Assembly (NCBI GenBank): GCA_041675905.1
Contig: JBAYSX010000027.1
Coordinates: 1-23,862 of the forward strand
Direction: 5' to 3'
Length of the DNA: 23,862 bases
Source: Sandaracinobacteroides sp041675905
GTDB lineage: Bacteria; Pseudomonadota; Alphaproteobacteria; Sphingomonadales; Sphingomonadaceae
The notes below the pieces were generated by a model that worked only from the letters and a program-made list of their open reading frames with translations, had not been told where the DNA came from and searched no databases. The translations under genes were made by a program, and so were the position numbers. Below, one piece after another: positions 16,521-23,823 of the stretch (its first letter is position 1; every line of letters begins with the position of its first letter).

Positions 16521-16809
16521 CGCCGTCGTGCCCGTTGGGAAGCGTTGTGTCACCAGTGTCTTCGTGCAGCCGGAGCGCCAGCATGACGGCAAGGGCGGTG
16601 GCGGACAGGGCGACGACAATGCCGGTAATGATTAAGGCGTGGGGCACCGGATCGCTTTCGCCATTGCGCCCCAGAGCTCCGAGCAACAGGAAAATGCCGC
16701 TGCCGATGATGTTGAAGGCGAGAATCTGGCGCAGCAGATGCCGGCTGGTGATCATCCCATACATACCGATGCCCACCAGCGCGGCGCCAGTAAGGGTAAA
16801 AATGCTCAA
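16513..16809 (-). CDS. mnhC: MnhC/MrpC-like subunit (NuoK-like)
   Basis: This small protein of 98 residues has three helices and the NuoK/MrpC pattern: LTGAALVGIGMYGMITSRHL, then NIIGSGIFLLLGALG, DPVPHALIITGIVV and a third helix ALSATALAVMLALRL. The best start is TTG at 16809, whose TTGA overlaps the stop of the preceding fused subunit gene; no ATG or GTG lies closer to the family start. The subunit lies in the membrane arm between the MnhB-like and MnhD-like parts. The length is slightly below the usual 110 residues. Confidence 0.82.
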   Translation of the reverse strand: MSIFTLTGAALVGIGMYGMITSRHLLRQILAFNIIGSGIFLLLGALGRNGESDPVPHALIITGIVVALSATALAVMLALRLHEDTGDTTLPNGHDGDG

Positions 16810-17726
16810 GACACCCGCCGTGGTGCACCAAGAACCAGCAGTGCCAGCGTCGCGGCGATCGACAGGGCGAGGCCGAACTCGATGGCAAGGATCAGCGTCG
16901 CCGCCATACCGGGCGGCCAGCCGAGGAACGCACCCTGCGTCATACCATATATGCCTGCCAGCAGAAAAAGCAGCGGCCCGGCAACCAGCACCCAACGCAG
17001 CCGGGTATCGGCCGTGGTCGGCGGCATGGCCAGCCCGGCCATCACCGCCAGCAACCAGGCGGCCGCCAGCACGGTGCCACCCTGAAAGGCCCCGCCCGGC
17101 GCTTCCGATCCCGCCCACACCAGATAAATGCCGACGATCAGGCCGAAGGGGGCCAAAAGACGCCCGAAATTCGCCAGAATACCATCCGGGCGCGCGTGCT
17201 GCCGGATGCCAGGCGTCTGCCGCCAACAGGCATCGCGCGTCAGGGACCAGACGCCAACAAGCGCAATCAACAGCACAACGGCTTCAAGCAATGTGTCGTA
17301 GCTGCGAAAGTTCAGCAGTACCGCTGTTACAGGATTATCGACGCCCGCTTCGCCAAGATTGGCGCGTACCATCGGCTCCAGGCGCGGCCCGGCATCATTG
17401 ACCCTGAGGAACGCCCCGCCAATGCCGACTGCAATGGTCAGACACAACAAAGCCGGTATCGGACTCAACCGCACCGGGCCGGAGCCGGTATTTTCCAGCC
17501 TCGCCACCGCGCCCAGCAGCAAGACGCCGGTAAGCCCGGCGCCGATCGCTGCTTCGGCCAGCGCCACGTCCACCGCGTCCAGCCGCACCCAGCCCAGCGC
17601 CAGCAGCAAGCCAAAGACCACGAACAGACTGACATTGGTGAACAGCAGGCGCCCGCCCACCGCACCCACCGCCACCACCAGGATCAACAGGCAGAGCAGC
17701 AGGTCGAAAACCGCGCCGATATTCAT
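16806..17726 (-). CDS. Fused MbhD-MbhE-MnhB antiporter subunit
   Basis: Three known parts are joined in 306 residues. Residues 8-78 are a DUF4040/MbhD domain with LDAVDVALAEAAIGAGLTG. Residues 88-162 are an MbhE-like (MrpA C-terminal) domain with NPVTAVLLNFRSYDTLLEAV. Residues 180-300 are an MnhB domain with the signature SEAPGGAFQGG. In classical Mrp operons the first two are the C-terminal part of the large MrpA; here they are separated from any antiporter-type domain and fused to MnhB. ATG 17726 overlaps the mnhG stop (ATGA); a longer reading upstream would lie inside mnhG. It should form the link between the small E-F-G subunits and the antiporter-like subunits. Confidence 0.87.
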   Translation of the reverse strand: MNIGAVFDLLLCLLILVVAVGAVGGRLLFTNVSLFVVFGLLLALGWVRLDAVDVALAEAAIGAGLTGVLLLGAVARLENTGSGPVRLSPIPALLCLTIAVGIGGAFLRVNDAGPRLEPMVRANLGEAGVDNPVTAVLLNFRSYDTLLEAVVLLIALVGVWSLTRDACWRQTPGIRQHARPDGILANFGRLLAPFGLIVGIYLVWAGSEAPGGAFQGGTVLAAAWLLAVMAGLAMPPTTADTRLRWVLVAGPLLFLLAGIYGMTQGAFLGWPPGMAATLILAIEFGLALSIAATLALLVLGAPRRVS

Positions 17727-18025
17727 CCCCCGCCACCTTCGCCGCCAATGTTCCGGGGCGCGGCGGATCGTGCGATCAGCTGGGCGACCGTCGTCGAGGC
17801 AATAAGCGCCAGAATCCAGATCAGCAGCAGTTTCAGCACCGTCCACACATCGCCGGCCTGCACGGCGGCCCCGGCGACGATGAAGCCCAGCCCGAGATTA
17901 TCCGCCTTGGTAAGGGCATGCAGGCGGGAATGTGCATCGGGAAACCGCAGCAGACCCAGCGTCCCGGCAAGGAAGAAGATGAGCCCCAGCGCGATCAGCA
18001 CTGCCGATGCATATGCGGCCATCAT
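17723..18025 (-). CDS. mnhG: MnhG/MrpG-like subunit
   Basis: This 100-residue protein has three helices and the MrpG signature GTLGLLRFPDAHSRLHALTK followed by ADNLGLG. It starts ATGATG at 18025 and overlaps mnhF by four bases. The C-terminal tail is glycine-rich (GGEGGGG). It is one of the small subunits required for Mrp complex assembly and Na+ export; no enzymatic activity of its own is known. Confidence 0.9.
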   Translation of the reverse strand: MMAAYASAVLIALGLIFFLAGTLGLLRFPDAHSRLHALTKADNLGLGFIVAGAAVQAGDVWTVLKLLLIWILALIASTTVAQLIARSAAPRNIGGEGGGG

Positions 18026-18303
18026 CCCTCCTCCTCCGGGTCGCCCGCCCCATCGGGGCTGACGCTCTTGACGAAGCCCACGGCGGCAAAGGCCGCAAGC
18101 AGCGCCAGCAACAACGCGACGTCAAGCACCCCGCTTTGCCCATGGATCAGGAATAACAGCACCAATATGGCGACGCCACCCGTCCCGACCAGCAGCGTGC
18201 CCATCATACGGTCGGCGCGCGTTGGACCCTTCAGCGTGCGCCACAGGCTGATGGCGGTGCTCGCCAGAATGGCAAGTGCCGCGAAATAGTGGAACTCAGC
18301 CAT
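18022..18303 (-). CDS. mnhF: MnhF/MrpF-like subunit
   Basis: This 93-residue protein has three helices and the MrpF signature GPTRADRMMGTLLVG, in which the Asp is the conserved membrane-embedded acidic residue of MrpF. It starts at ATG 18303, 8 bases inside mnhE (ATGGCTGA overlap). The C-terminal tail PDGAGDPEEEG is acidic. It belongs to the E-F-G group of small subunits that form the far part of the Mrp complex. Confidence 0.9.
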   Translation of the reverse strand: MAEFHYFAALAILASTAISLWRTLKGPTRADRMMGTLLVGTGGVAILVLLFLIHGQSGVLDVALLLALLAAFAAVGFVKSVSPDGAGDPEEEG

Positions 18304-18790
18304 CGCCGAACACCCGTGCCACCCGTTGTTCTTCCGCGTCGATCTTCTCTTTCACCGGCTGATCAGTATCGAGGCAATGTATCAGGAAACAGTCGCGCCG
18401 CACACCCGCGAATACTGTACCCGGCCATAGGGTGATTTCGCTGCTCAAAAGTACGCGCGGCGCGCCCGGCGGCAGTTTCGCGGGCTGAACCAGCCAGTCG
18501 GGCTTGAGCGGCAGCGCGGGGTGAAATACCCGCCACGCCACATCGACGCCGCCCGCAAACGATTGCCACAGGAAATGTGGCGCCAGCGCCAGCAAGCGCC
18601 ACGACCGCAGCGGCCAGCCGTCGGGCGGTGTCAGACGGCGACCGATCAGCGTGGCCGCAAGCGCCGCCGCCAGCCCGAACGCCAGCCCGTCGGCGCGCCC
18701 CTCCGCAAGGATGATCCAGACCAGAAAAAACAGGGCGAAGCGGCGGAAAATGCGCGGGCGAAAAGCGGCGTATGTTTCCTTTTCCGGCAT
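18296..18790 (-). CDS. mnhE: MnhE/MrpE-like subunit, first gene of antiporter operon
   Basis: This 164-residue protein has two or three N-terminal helices (RRFALFFLVWIILAEG; LAFGLAAALAATLIG) and the MrpE core: HFLWQSFAGGVDVAWRVF, then LLSSEITLWPGTVFAG and the cytosolic end with FLIHCLD. ATG 18790 gives normal length; an in-frame GTG a few codons upstream (VRASRCVL) is an alternative because the ATG lacks a clear ribosome binding site. It opens the eight-gene operon and is divergent from the usp gene. The tail KEKIDAEEQRVARVFGDG is charged. Confidence 0.87.
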   Translation of the reverse strand: MPEKETYAAFRPRIFRRFALFFLVWIILAEGRADGLAFGLAAALAATLIGRRLTPPDGWPLRSWRLLALAPHFLWQSFAGGVDVAWRVFHPALPLKPDWLVQPAKLPPGAPRVLLSSEITLWPGTVFAGVRRDCFLIHCLDTDQPVKEKIDAEEQRVARVFGDG

Positions 18791-19197
18791 AAGGACACAA
18801 CGAGATGCGCGCACGGGAGTTCCACCCACCGTTGGGGCGAGGCAGGCGCCACATCGTAGAGCGTCCGTGAGATGCAAGTTTCGATTTCGAATTTCCCAGC
18901 ATACTCCCTCTACGTTCAAAGTACCGAATCGCTCGCCAACGGTTGAATTTTCTGAAGAGCACGCTATCCAGGCTGCGCTTGGCGTGTGCTGCGTGCGCCC
19001 GGGTGAGAACCCGAATACGGAGAACGGTTGATACGTTTTCGGAGCATGCCGCAGCATGGAAGACTCATATTCAAACTGCCCATCGAAGGGCCACTTCCAG
19101 AAACAGCAGGTTCCATTGTGCGGCGCCTGTCGCGCGGCGCACATGGGGTCTGTTGCGCACCGGCCAGGCATTTCCTCCCGGCGTCAAAGGAGCAACC
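18791..19197. promoter_or_regulatory. Divergent regulatory region between mnhE and usp operons
   Basis: This gap of 407 bases separates two divergent operons and must hold promoters for both. I see no gene in it: the frames extending the neighbours into it lack family similarity. A small hairpin with stem CGGGT/ACCCG and loop GAGA lies at 19000-19013 in the leader on the usp side. No sigma-70 box is clear enough to report. An AAAGGAG ribosome binding site at 19186-19192 serves the usp gene. Confidence 0.5.
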
Positions 19198-20016
19198 ATG
19201 CCTGAAACTTTTGAGGTGTTGCTGGCGAGCGATTTTACCGCTCGATCGGACCGGCCGCTCGATCGCGCGTTACAGCTTGCGCGCGCGGGTGGCGGAAAGC
19301 TGGTTATCGCGCATATCCTGGAAAAGAGAGACGGCGATCCTGATCCGGAAACGGTGGAGCAACTGCGCGCGGACCTGCCACCCGAAGCGCGAGACGCCGA
19401 ACTGGTGATACGGACCGGCTCAGCACCCGGAATGCTGACCCGGATCGCAGCAGAACGCGGCAGTGATCTGATCATCACGGGCGTCGCGCGTTACAACAGC
19501 ATCGGCGATTATGTGTTGGGGACCGCCGTCGATCATATCGTGCGCAATGCCGATGTTCCGGTGCTGATCGTGCGCCGCCGCGTGGGCGCTCCTTATACAC
19601 ACCTCGTTGTGGCTACCGACCTGTCCGATTGCTCCCGGGCGGCCCTGCTGGCCGCCGTCCGGCTCTTTCCCGATGCGGCCATCACGCTCGTCCACGCCTT
19701 TCATGTCCCCTATCAGGGCTGGCTCAAGTCGGACGGGGTGAAGCAGGATATTCGCGCCGAAGCACAGCGGGGACTCGACGCCTTTCTGGCCCATGAGGAT
19801 GTGGCTCACCTTCTGCCAGGGATCGAGGCCATCATCGACGAAGGCGAGACAAACAGCGTTGTCATCCGCCAGCTGCAGCAAACGGGCGCGGATTTGCTGG
19901 TGCTCGGCACGCATGGCCGGAGCGGCTTTTCCCATGCGACCATCGGCAGTCAGGCGGAAGCACTGCTGGCGGCTGTGAATGTGGATGTGCTTATGGTGCG
20001 GGAGCGCAAGGGATGA
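19198..20016 (+). CDS. Universal stress protein, tandem UspA domains
   Basis: This 272-residue cytosolic protein has two Usp domains (about 5-137 and 140-270). The second has the ATP-binding signature GTHGRSGFSHATIGS (G-2x-G-9x-G-S). In the first the matching loop is GVARYNSIGDYVLGT, where the second Gly is Arg, so that half probably does not bind ATP. ATG 19198 has a good AAAGGAG site. The stop overlaps the nhaA start (ATGA), so both are translated together, suggesting a stress input for the antiporter. Tandem Usp proteins are common next to ion transporters; its exact role is inference. Confidence 0.9.
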   Translation: MPETFEVLLASDFTARSDRPLDRALQLARAGGGKLVIAHILEKRDGDPDPETVEQLRADLPPEARDAELVIRTGSAPGMLTRIAAERGSDLIITGVARYNSIGDYVLGTAVDHIVRNADVPVLIVRRRVGAPYTHLVVATDLSDCSRAALLAAVRLFPDAAITLVHAFHVPYQGWLKSDGVKQDIRAEAQRGLDAFLAHEDVAHLLPGIEAIIDEGETNSVVIRQLQQTGADLLVLGTHGRSGFSHATIGSQAEALLAAVNVDVLMVRERKG

Positions 20017-21197
20017 GCGTATCCCACGTTCGCTCCTCCGTTCTGCGCAACTTCCTGCGCAGCGAAGCCGCCGGCGGCGTTTTGCTGATGCTTGCCGCCG
20101 CACTTGCCATGCTGGTTGCCAACAGTCCGCTGGCGCAAGGGTATTTCGATAGCCTGCACGCCTATGTGGGGCCGCTGTCGCTGCTACACTGGATCAATGA
20201 TGGATTGATGGCGCTGTTCTTCCTGCTCGTCGGGCTGGAGATCAAGCGCGAGTTTGTTGGCGGCCAGCTTGCCCGATGGTCTGACCGCGCCTTGCCGATG
20301 ATCGCGGCGGCGGGCGGCATGGCAGTGCCGGCGCTGATCTATCTGATGATCGCGGGCTCGACGCCCGGGCTGGCGCGCGGCTGGGCGATCCCGGCGGCGA
20401 CCGATATCGCCTTTGCCATCGGAGTGATGGCGCTGCTCGGCAAACGGGTGCCGACATCCCTCAAGCTGTTTCTTGTGACGGTGGCTATCGTTGACGACAT
20501 GGGAGCGGTGGCGATCATTGCCCTTGCCTATACCGATGGTCTGAACAGTCTTGCCTTGCTCGCGTCTTTGGCGATCATGGGCGGGATGTTCACCCTCAAC
20601 CGGGTGGGCGTAACACGGCTTGCTCCCTATCTCGCCCTTGCCGCGCTGTTATGGCTTTCGGTACTGCTGTCCGGCGTTCATGCGACTGTCGCGGGCGTGT
20701 TGAGCGCCATGTTCATTCCATTGCGCTCAGCTGGTCACGCACCGGAGGGGGCGGAGCCGCCCCTGCATCGTCTGGAGCATGCGCTGCAGCCATGGGTCGC
20801 CTATGCCGTTGTGCCGATTTTCGGCTTCGCCAATGCGGGTGTTTCCTTTGCGGGTATTGGTGTGGAGCATCTGCTGGCGCCGCTGCCTCTGGGTGTCGCG
20901 GCCGGTTTGTTCCTCGGCAAACAGATAGGTGTGCTGGGGGCATTGTGGCTGAGCATCAAGCTCCGGCTGGGGCCGAAACCGGCCAACGCCACCTGGATGC
21001 AAATCTATGGTGTTTGCCTTTTGTGCGGTATCGGTTTCACCATGAGTCTGTTCATCGGCGGCCTCGCATTTGCCGATCCGCTGCTGGTGGACGAGGTCAA
21101 GATCGGCGTGCTTGGCGGTTCGCTCCTGTCAGCCATTTTTGGCTTCCTCATCCTGCGTTTCGCTGGACCGTCAGAAGCACCTCGGGCTGGCAGATAG
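20013..21197 (+). CDS. nhaA: Na+/H+ antiporter NhaA
   Basis: This 394-residue inner-membrane protein is of normal length. The Na+ and H+ binding aspartates are present: Asp131 in PAATDIAFAIG and Asp161-Asp162 in VAIVDDMGAVAIIA (the pair equivalent to E. coli Asp163-Asp164). INDGLMALFFLLVGLEIKRE near residue 61 is the usual N-terminal signature, and FLGKQIGVLGALW holds the lysine of TM10. It exchanges internal Na+ or Li+ for external H+ using the proton gradient. The start overlaps the usp stop by four bases. Confidence 0.95.
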   Translation: MSVSHVRSSVLRNFLRSEAAGGVLLMLAAALAMLVANSPLAQGYFDSLHAYVGPLSLLHWINDGLMALFFLLVGLEIKREFVGGQLARWSDRALPMIAAAGGMAVPALIYLMIAGSTPGLARGWAIPAATDIAFAIGVMALLGKRVPTSLKLFLVTVAIVDDMGAVAIIALAYTDGLNSLALLASLAIMGGMFTLNRVGVTRLAPYLALAALLWLSVLLSGVHATVAGVLSAMFIPLRSAGHAPEGAEPPLHRLEHALQPWVAYAVVPIFGFANAGVSFAGIGVEHLLAPLPLGVAAGLFLGKQIGVLGALWLSIKLRLGPKPANATWMQIYGVCLLCGIGFTMSLFIGGLAFADPLLVDEVKIGVLGGSLLSAIFGFLILRFAGPSEAPRAGR

Positions 21198-21201
21198 CAG
21201 G

Positions 21202-22041
21202 GTGGACGGGCTTCTGCCATGGCTGGAAGCAATAGTGCTTGGGAGCGTGCAGGGGCTGACGGAGTTCCTGCCGATTTCCTCCAGCGCGCACCTGCGAATC
21301 GTGGGCGAGTTCCTGCCTTCCGCCACTGACCCGGGTGCGGCGTTTACCGCCATAACACAGATCGGCACGGAAGCAGCCGTGCTGCTTTATTTTCGCCACG
21401 ATATATGGCGCATCGCCGCTGCCTGGATGCGTTCTCCATGGGCAAGGCACCCGGAAGAGGCGTCTGATGTGCGCCTTGGTTGGCTCGTTTTGATCGGGTC
21501 GCTGCCGATCGCGGTTCTTGGCCTGTTGCTTCAGGAATGGATCGAAGGATCGCTGCGCCACCTCTACATCACGGCGTCAATGCTCATTGTCTTTGGTATC
21601 GTCCTGGGCGTGGCCGACCGGTGGGGGATGAGAAAACGCGAACTTGCCGGCATGACCCTGCGCGACGGTATCCTGCTCGGTTTTGCACAAGCCATGGCGC
21701 TGGTGCCCGGCGTATCGCGATCCGGCGGGACGATCAGTGTGGGTCTGCTGCTGGGCTATACGCGGGAAGCAGCAGCACGTTATTCATTCCTGCTCGCGAT
21801 TCCTGCTGTGCTCGCCTCGGGTTTTTATCAGCTGTTCCGTCACTGGGGAGAGTTCGGGCCGTTCGGCTTCGGGCAAACGGCGCTGGCCACTGCAATTTCG
21901 TTCATCGTGGGCTATGGGGTGATCGTCGCCTTCCTGCGAATTATCTCCACCTACAGCTTCATGCCGTTCGTCTGGTACCGCGTGGCAATAGGCCTCACCC
22001 TCCTGGGCCTGCTGGCATCGGGCATTTTGTTGCCGATTTAG
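21202..22041 (+). CDS. uppP: Undecaprenyl-diphosphatase (BacA/UppP family)
   Basis: This 279-residue membrane protein starts best at GTG 21202, five codons' worth of homology-free sequence before WLEAIVLG; no in-frame ATG lies near. Catalytic features are intact: Gln17-Glu21 in VQGLTEFLPISSSAHL, His30, and PGVSRSGGT in the middle. It dephosphorylates undecaprenyl pyrophosphate to recycle the lipid carrier of peptidoglycan and is linked to bacitracin tolerance. It follows nhaA by only four bases, so it is in the same operon. Housekeeping copies are usually elsewhere, so this may be a second copy. Confidence 0.93.
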   Translation: MDGLLPWLEAIVLGSVQGLTEFLPISSSAHLRIVGEFLPSATDPGAAFTAITQIGTEAAVLLYFRHDIWRIAAAWMRSPWARHPEEASDVRLGWLVLIGSLPIAVLGLLLQEWIEGSLRHLYITASMLIVFGIVLGVADRWGMRKRELAGMTLRDGILLGFAQAMALVPGVSRSGGTISVGLLLGYTREAAARYSFLLAIPAVLASGFYQLFRHWGEFGPFGFGQTALATAISFIVGYGVIVAFLRIISTYSFMPFVWYRVAIGLTLLGLLASGILLPI

Positions 22042-22057
22042 GTCCTTCCCACGATGA

Positions 22058-22303
22058 TCATTCGGATCCCGTCCACTTGGCCACAACCTCAGCCGATGCT
22101 GTCTCGACAGTCGGATCTCCTCCGTCGGGGACGCGTGCTGGCTTGTGATGGACGCAAAGAACGGTCAGAAAGTGCCTCGCCCCTTCATGCTCGAGCGCCA
22201 ATCGGTCCCCCGGAGATGGCAGTGCAAGGAAATTGAAAGTCCCCCAATCTTGCGACCGACTTTTGTAGGAACCGCGTTCCACCAGCAGTTGAGCCGTGGC
22301 CAT
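22058..22303 (-). CDS. Hypothetical protein, 81 aa
   Basis: ATG 22303 is preceded by AGGGGAAGG, a strong ribosome binding site. The product begins MATAQLLVERGSYKSRSQDW, continues GTFNFLALPSPGDRLAL and ends with EVVAKWTGSE. The predicted secondary structure is mostly beta strand with no signal peptide or membrane helix. I recall similar short proteins (ALPSPGDR, VHHKP-like) as conserved hypotheticals in alphaproteobacteria, without known function. It converges on uppP (16 bases apart) and is divergent from trkA. The frame extends further upstream to 22432, but the ribosome binding site favours 22303. Confidence 0.6.
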   Translation of the reverse strand: MATAQLLVERGSYKSRSQDWGTFNFLALPSPGDRLALEHEGARHFLTVLCVHHKPARVPDGGDPTVETASAEVVAKWTGSE

Positions 22304-22458
22304 CCTTCCCCTTTCGTCAAGTGTCCACCCGCGGTGAAAATAGCATCTTGTCCCATGTTCTGCCAGACACCACAAGCATTGCGAAGTCCGACAGCACTTG
22401 GGTTCAGAAGCCCGGCGCGGTAGTGACCGCACCGGATCGCAGCGCCGGGAGAAAATGA

Positions 22459-23823
22459 ATGAGAGTAGTCATTTGCGGTGCTGGGCAAGTCGGCGCGACC
22501 ATCGCCCGCCATCTTGCGACGGAAGGCATGAACGTCACCGTCATCGACATCGACCCGGAACAGGTCCGGCGTGTCGACGAGAGTTATGACGTGCGTGGTG
22601 TCACGGGCCATGCCTCGCATCCGGCGACGCTGCAACAGGCCGGCGCCCGCGACGCTGACATGCTGATTGCCGTCACGCGCTCGGATGAAGTGAACATGGT
22701 TGCCTGCCAGGTGGCCTATTCGCTGTTCAACGTAAAACGCCGGATCGCCCGGCTTCGCCATTCCGGCTATCTCGCGCAGGATAAGACGGGCCTCTATGCG
22801 GCCGAACATCTTCCCATTGACATCATTATTGCACCCGAGATCATGATCGCCGAGGGCATCGCCCACCGGCTGCGCACACCCGGCGCTTTCGACAAGGTGC
22901 CGATGGCTGGTGGTCTTGTAGAATTGCTCGGCATCCACACCGGAACCCCGAACTGTACCGTCGTCGGCCAGCGATTTGACGAGATCGCAGAAAACCACCC
23001 CAATGGCGGCATGTCGATCCTCGCCGTGACCAGGGATGGGCACTGCTTCGTGCCGGACGACAAAGACCGGCTCGAAGCAGGCGATGATGTCTATGTCCTG
23101 GCCAGGAAGCAGCAAGTTGATGAAGTAATGGTCGCCTTCGGGCACCATGAGCGCGCGGCGAGGCGGGTTGTCATCGTCGGCGCCGGCAATATCGGCCTTC
23201 ACCTTGCCAGGCGCGTTCGGCGCGAATCCCCTTCGGTGGACATCAAACTGATCGAGCGAAACAAGGAACGTGCCGAGGAGGTTGCGCGCGAACTGGGTGG
23301 CGCGGTCATCGTTCTCCAGGGCGACGCGCTGGATCGGGAGCTCATGGAGGAAGCGCAGACCGGCAGCGCCGAAACCATTATCGCCGTCACCAATGACGAC
23401 GAAACCAATATCTTCGTTTCGGTCCTTGCCAAGCAGGCCGGATGCAAGCGGGCGATCACGCTCGTCAGCAAGCGCACCTATGAAAGCCTGATCCCCACAC
23501 TCGGCATCGATGCGGTGGTGAGCCCGAGCGCCGTCACCATCTCCACCGTACTGCGGCATGTCCGCCACGGCTCCATCCTGGCGCTCCACACGCTGCGCGA
23601 GGATTTCGGCGAAGTGGTGGAAGCGGAGATAACGGAAGCCTCACGTTTGCTGCGTCGCCCTCTGGGCCACCTGGGCCTGCCGGCGGGCATGAAAATCGGC
23701 GCCGTGGTACGGCAAGGCGATGTTCTGATACCAGACGATGAGACACGCCAGCCGACGATCTTGCGGGCGAAGACATCGATCACGAATGCCACATACACCA
23801 TGCCCTGCCAGCTTGAGACATAG
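22459..23823 (+). CDS. trkA: TrkA potassium-uptake regulator, C-terminus replaced by IS
   Basis: This is a peripheral regulator of the Trk K+ channel. It has two RCK_N Rossmann domains, with VICGAGQVG (residues 4-12) and Asp30/Asp32 in the first and VVIVGAGNIG (near residue 236) in the second, each followed by an RCK_C domain. ATG 22459 follows GGGAGA. Family sequence continues to VLIPDDET, then at about 23750 the frame enters antisense IS3 transposase sequence and ends with a foreign tail of about 24 residues at TAG 23821-23823. Only roughly the last 10-15 residues of the final RCK_C domain should be missing, so activity may be reduced but not surely lost. No trkH or trkG is in the window. 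Confidence 0.87.
   Translation: MRVVICGAGQVGATIARHLATEGMNVTVIDIDPEQVRRVDESYDVRGVTGHASHPATLQQAGARDADMLIAVTRSDEVNMVACQVAYSLFNVKRRIARLRHSGYLAQDKTGLYAAEHLPIDIIIAPEIMIAEGIAHRLRTPGAFDKVPMAGGLVELLGIHTGTPNCTVVGQRFDEIAENHPNGGMSILAVTRDGHCFVPDDKDRLEAGDDVYVLARKQQVDEVMVAFGHHERAARRVVIVGAGNIGLHLARRVRRESPSVDIKLIERNKERAEEVARELGGAVIVLQGDALDRELMEEAQTGSAETIIAVTNDDETNIFVSVLAKQAGCKRAITLVSKRTYESLIPTLGIDAVVSPSAVTISTVLRHVRHGSILALHTLREDFGEVVEAEITEASRLLRRPLGHLGLPAGMKIGAVVRQGDVLIPDDETRQPTILRAKTSITNATYTMPCQLET

Noticed and set aside
18791..19171. Extended start of mnhE upstream of 18790
   Set aside because: The extra residues do not resemble MnhE, which normally begins a few residues before its first helix. The extension occupies the divergent promoter region.
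22165..23589. Minus-strand open frame of 474 codons opposite trkA
   Set aside because: The plus strand has full TrkA motifs. The reverse frame has no domain and simply mirrors the codon bias.
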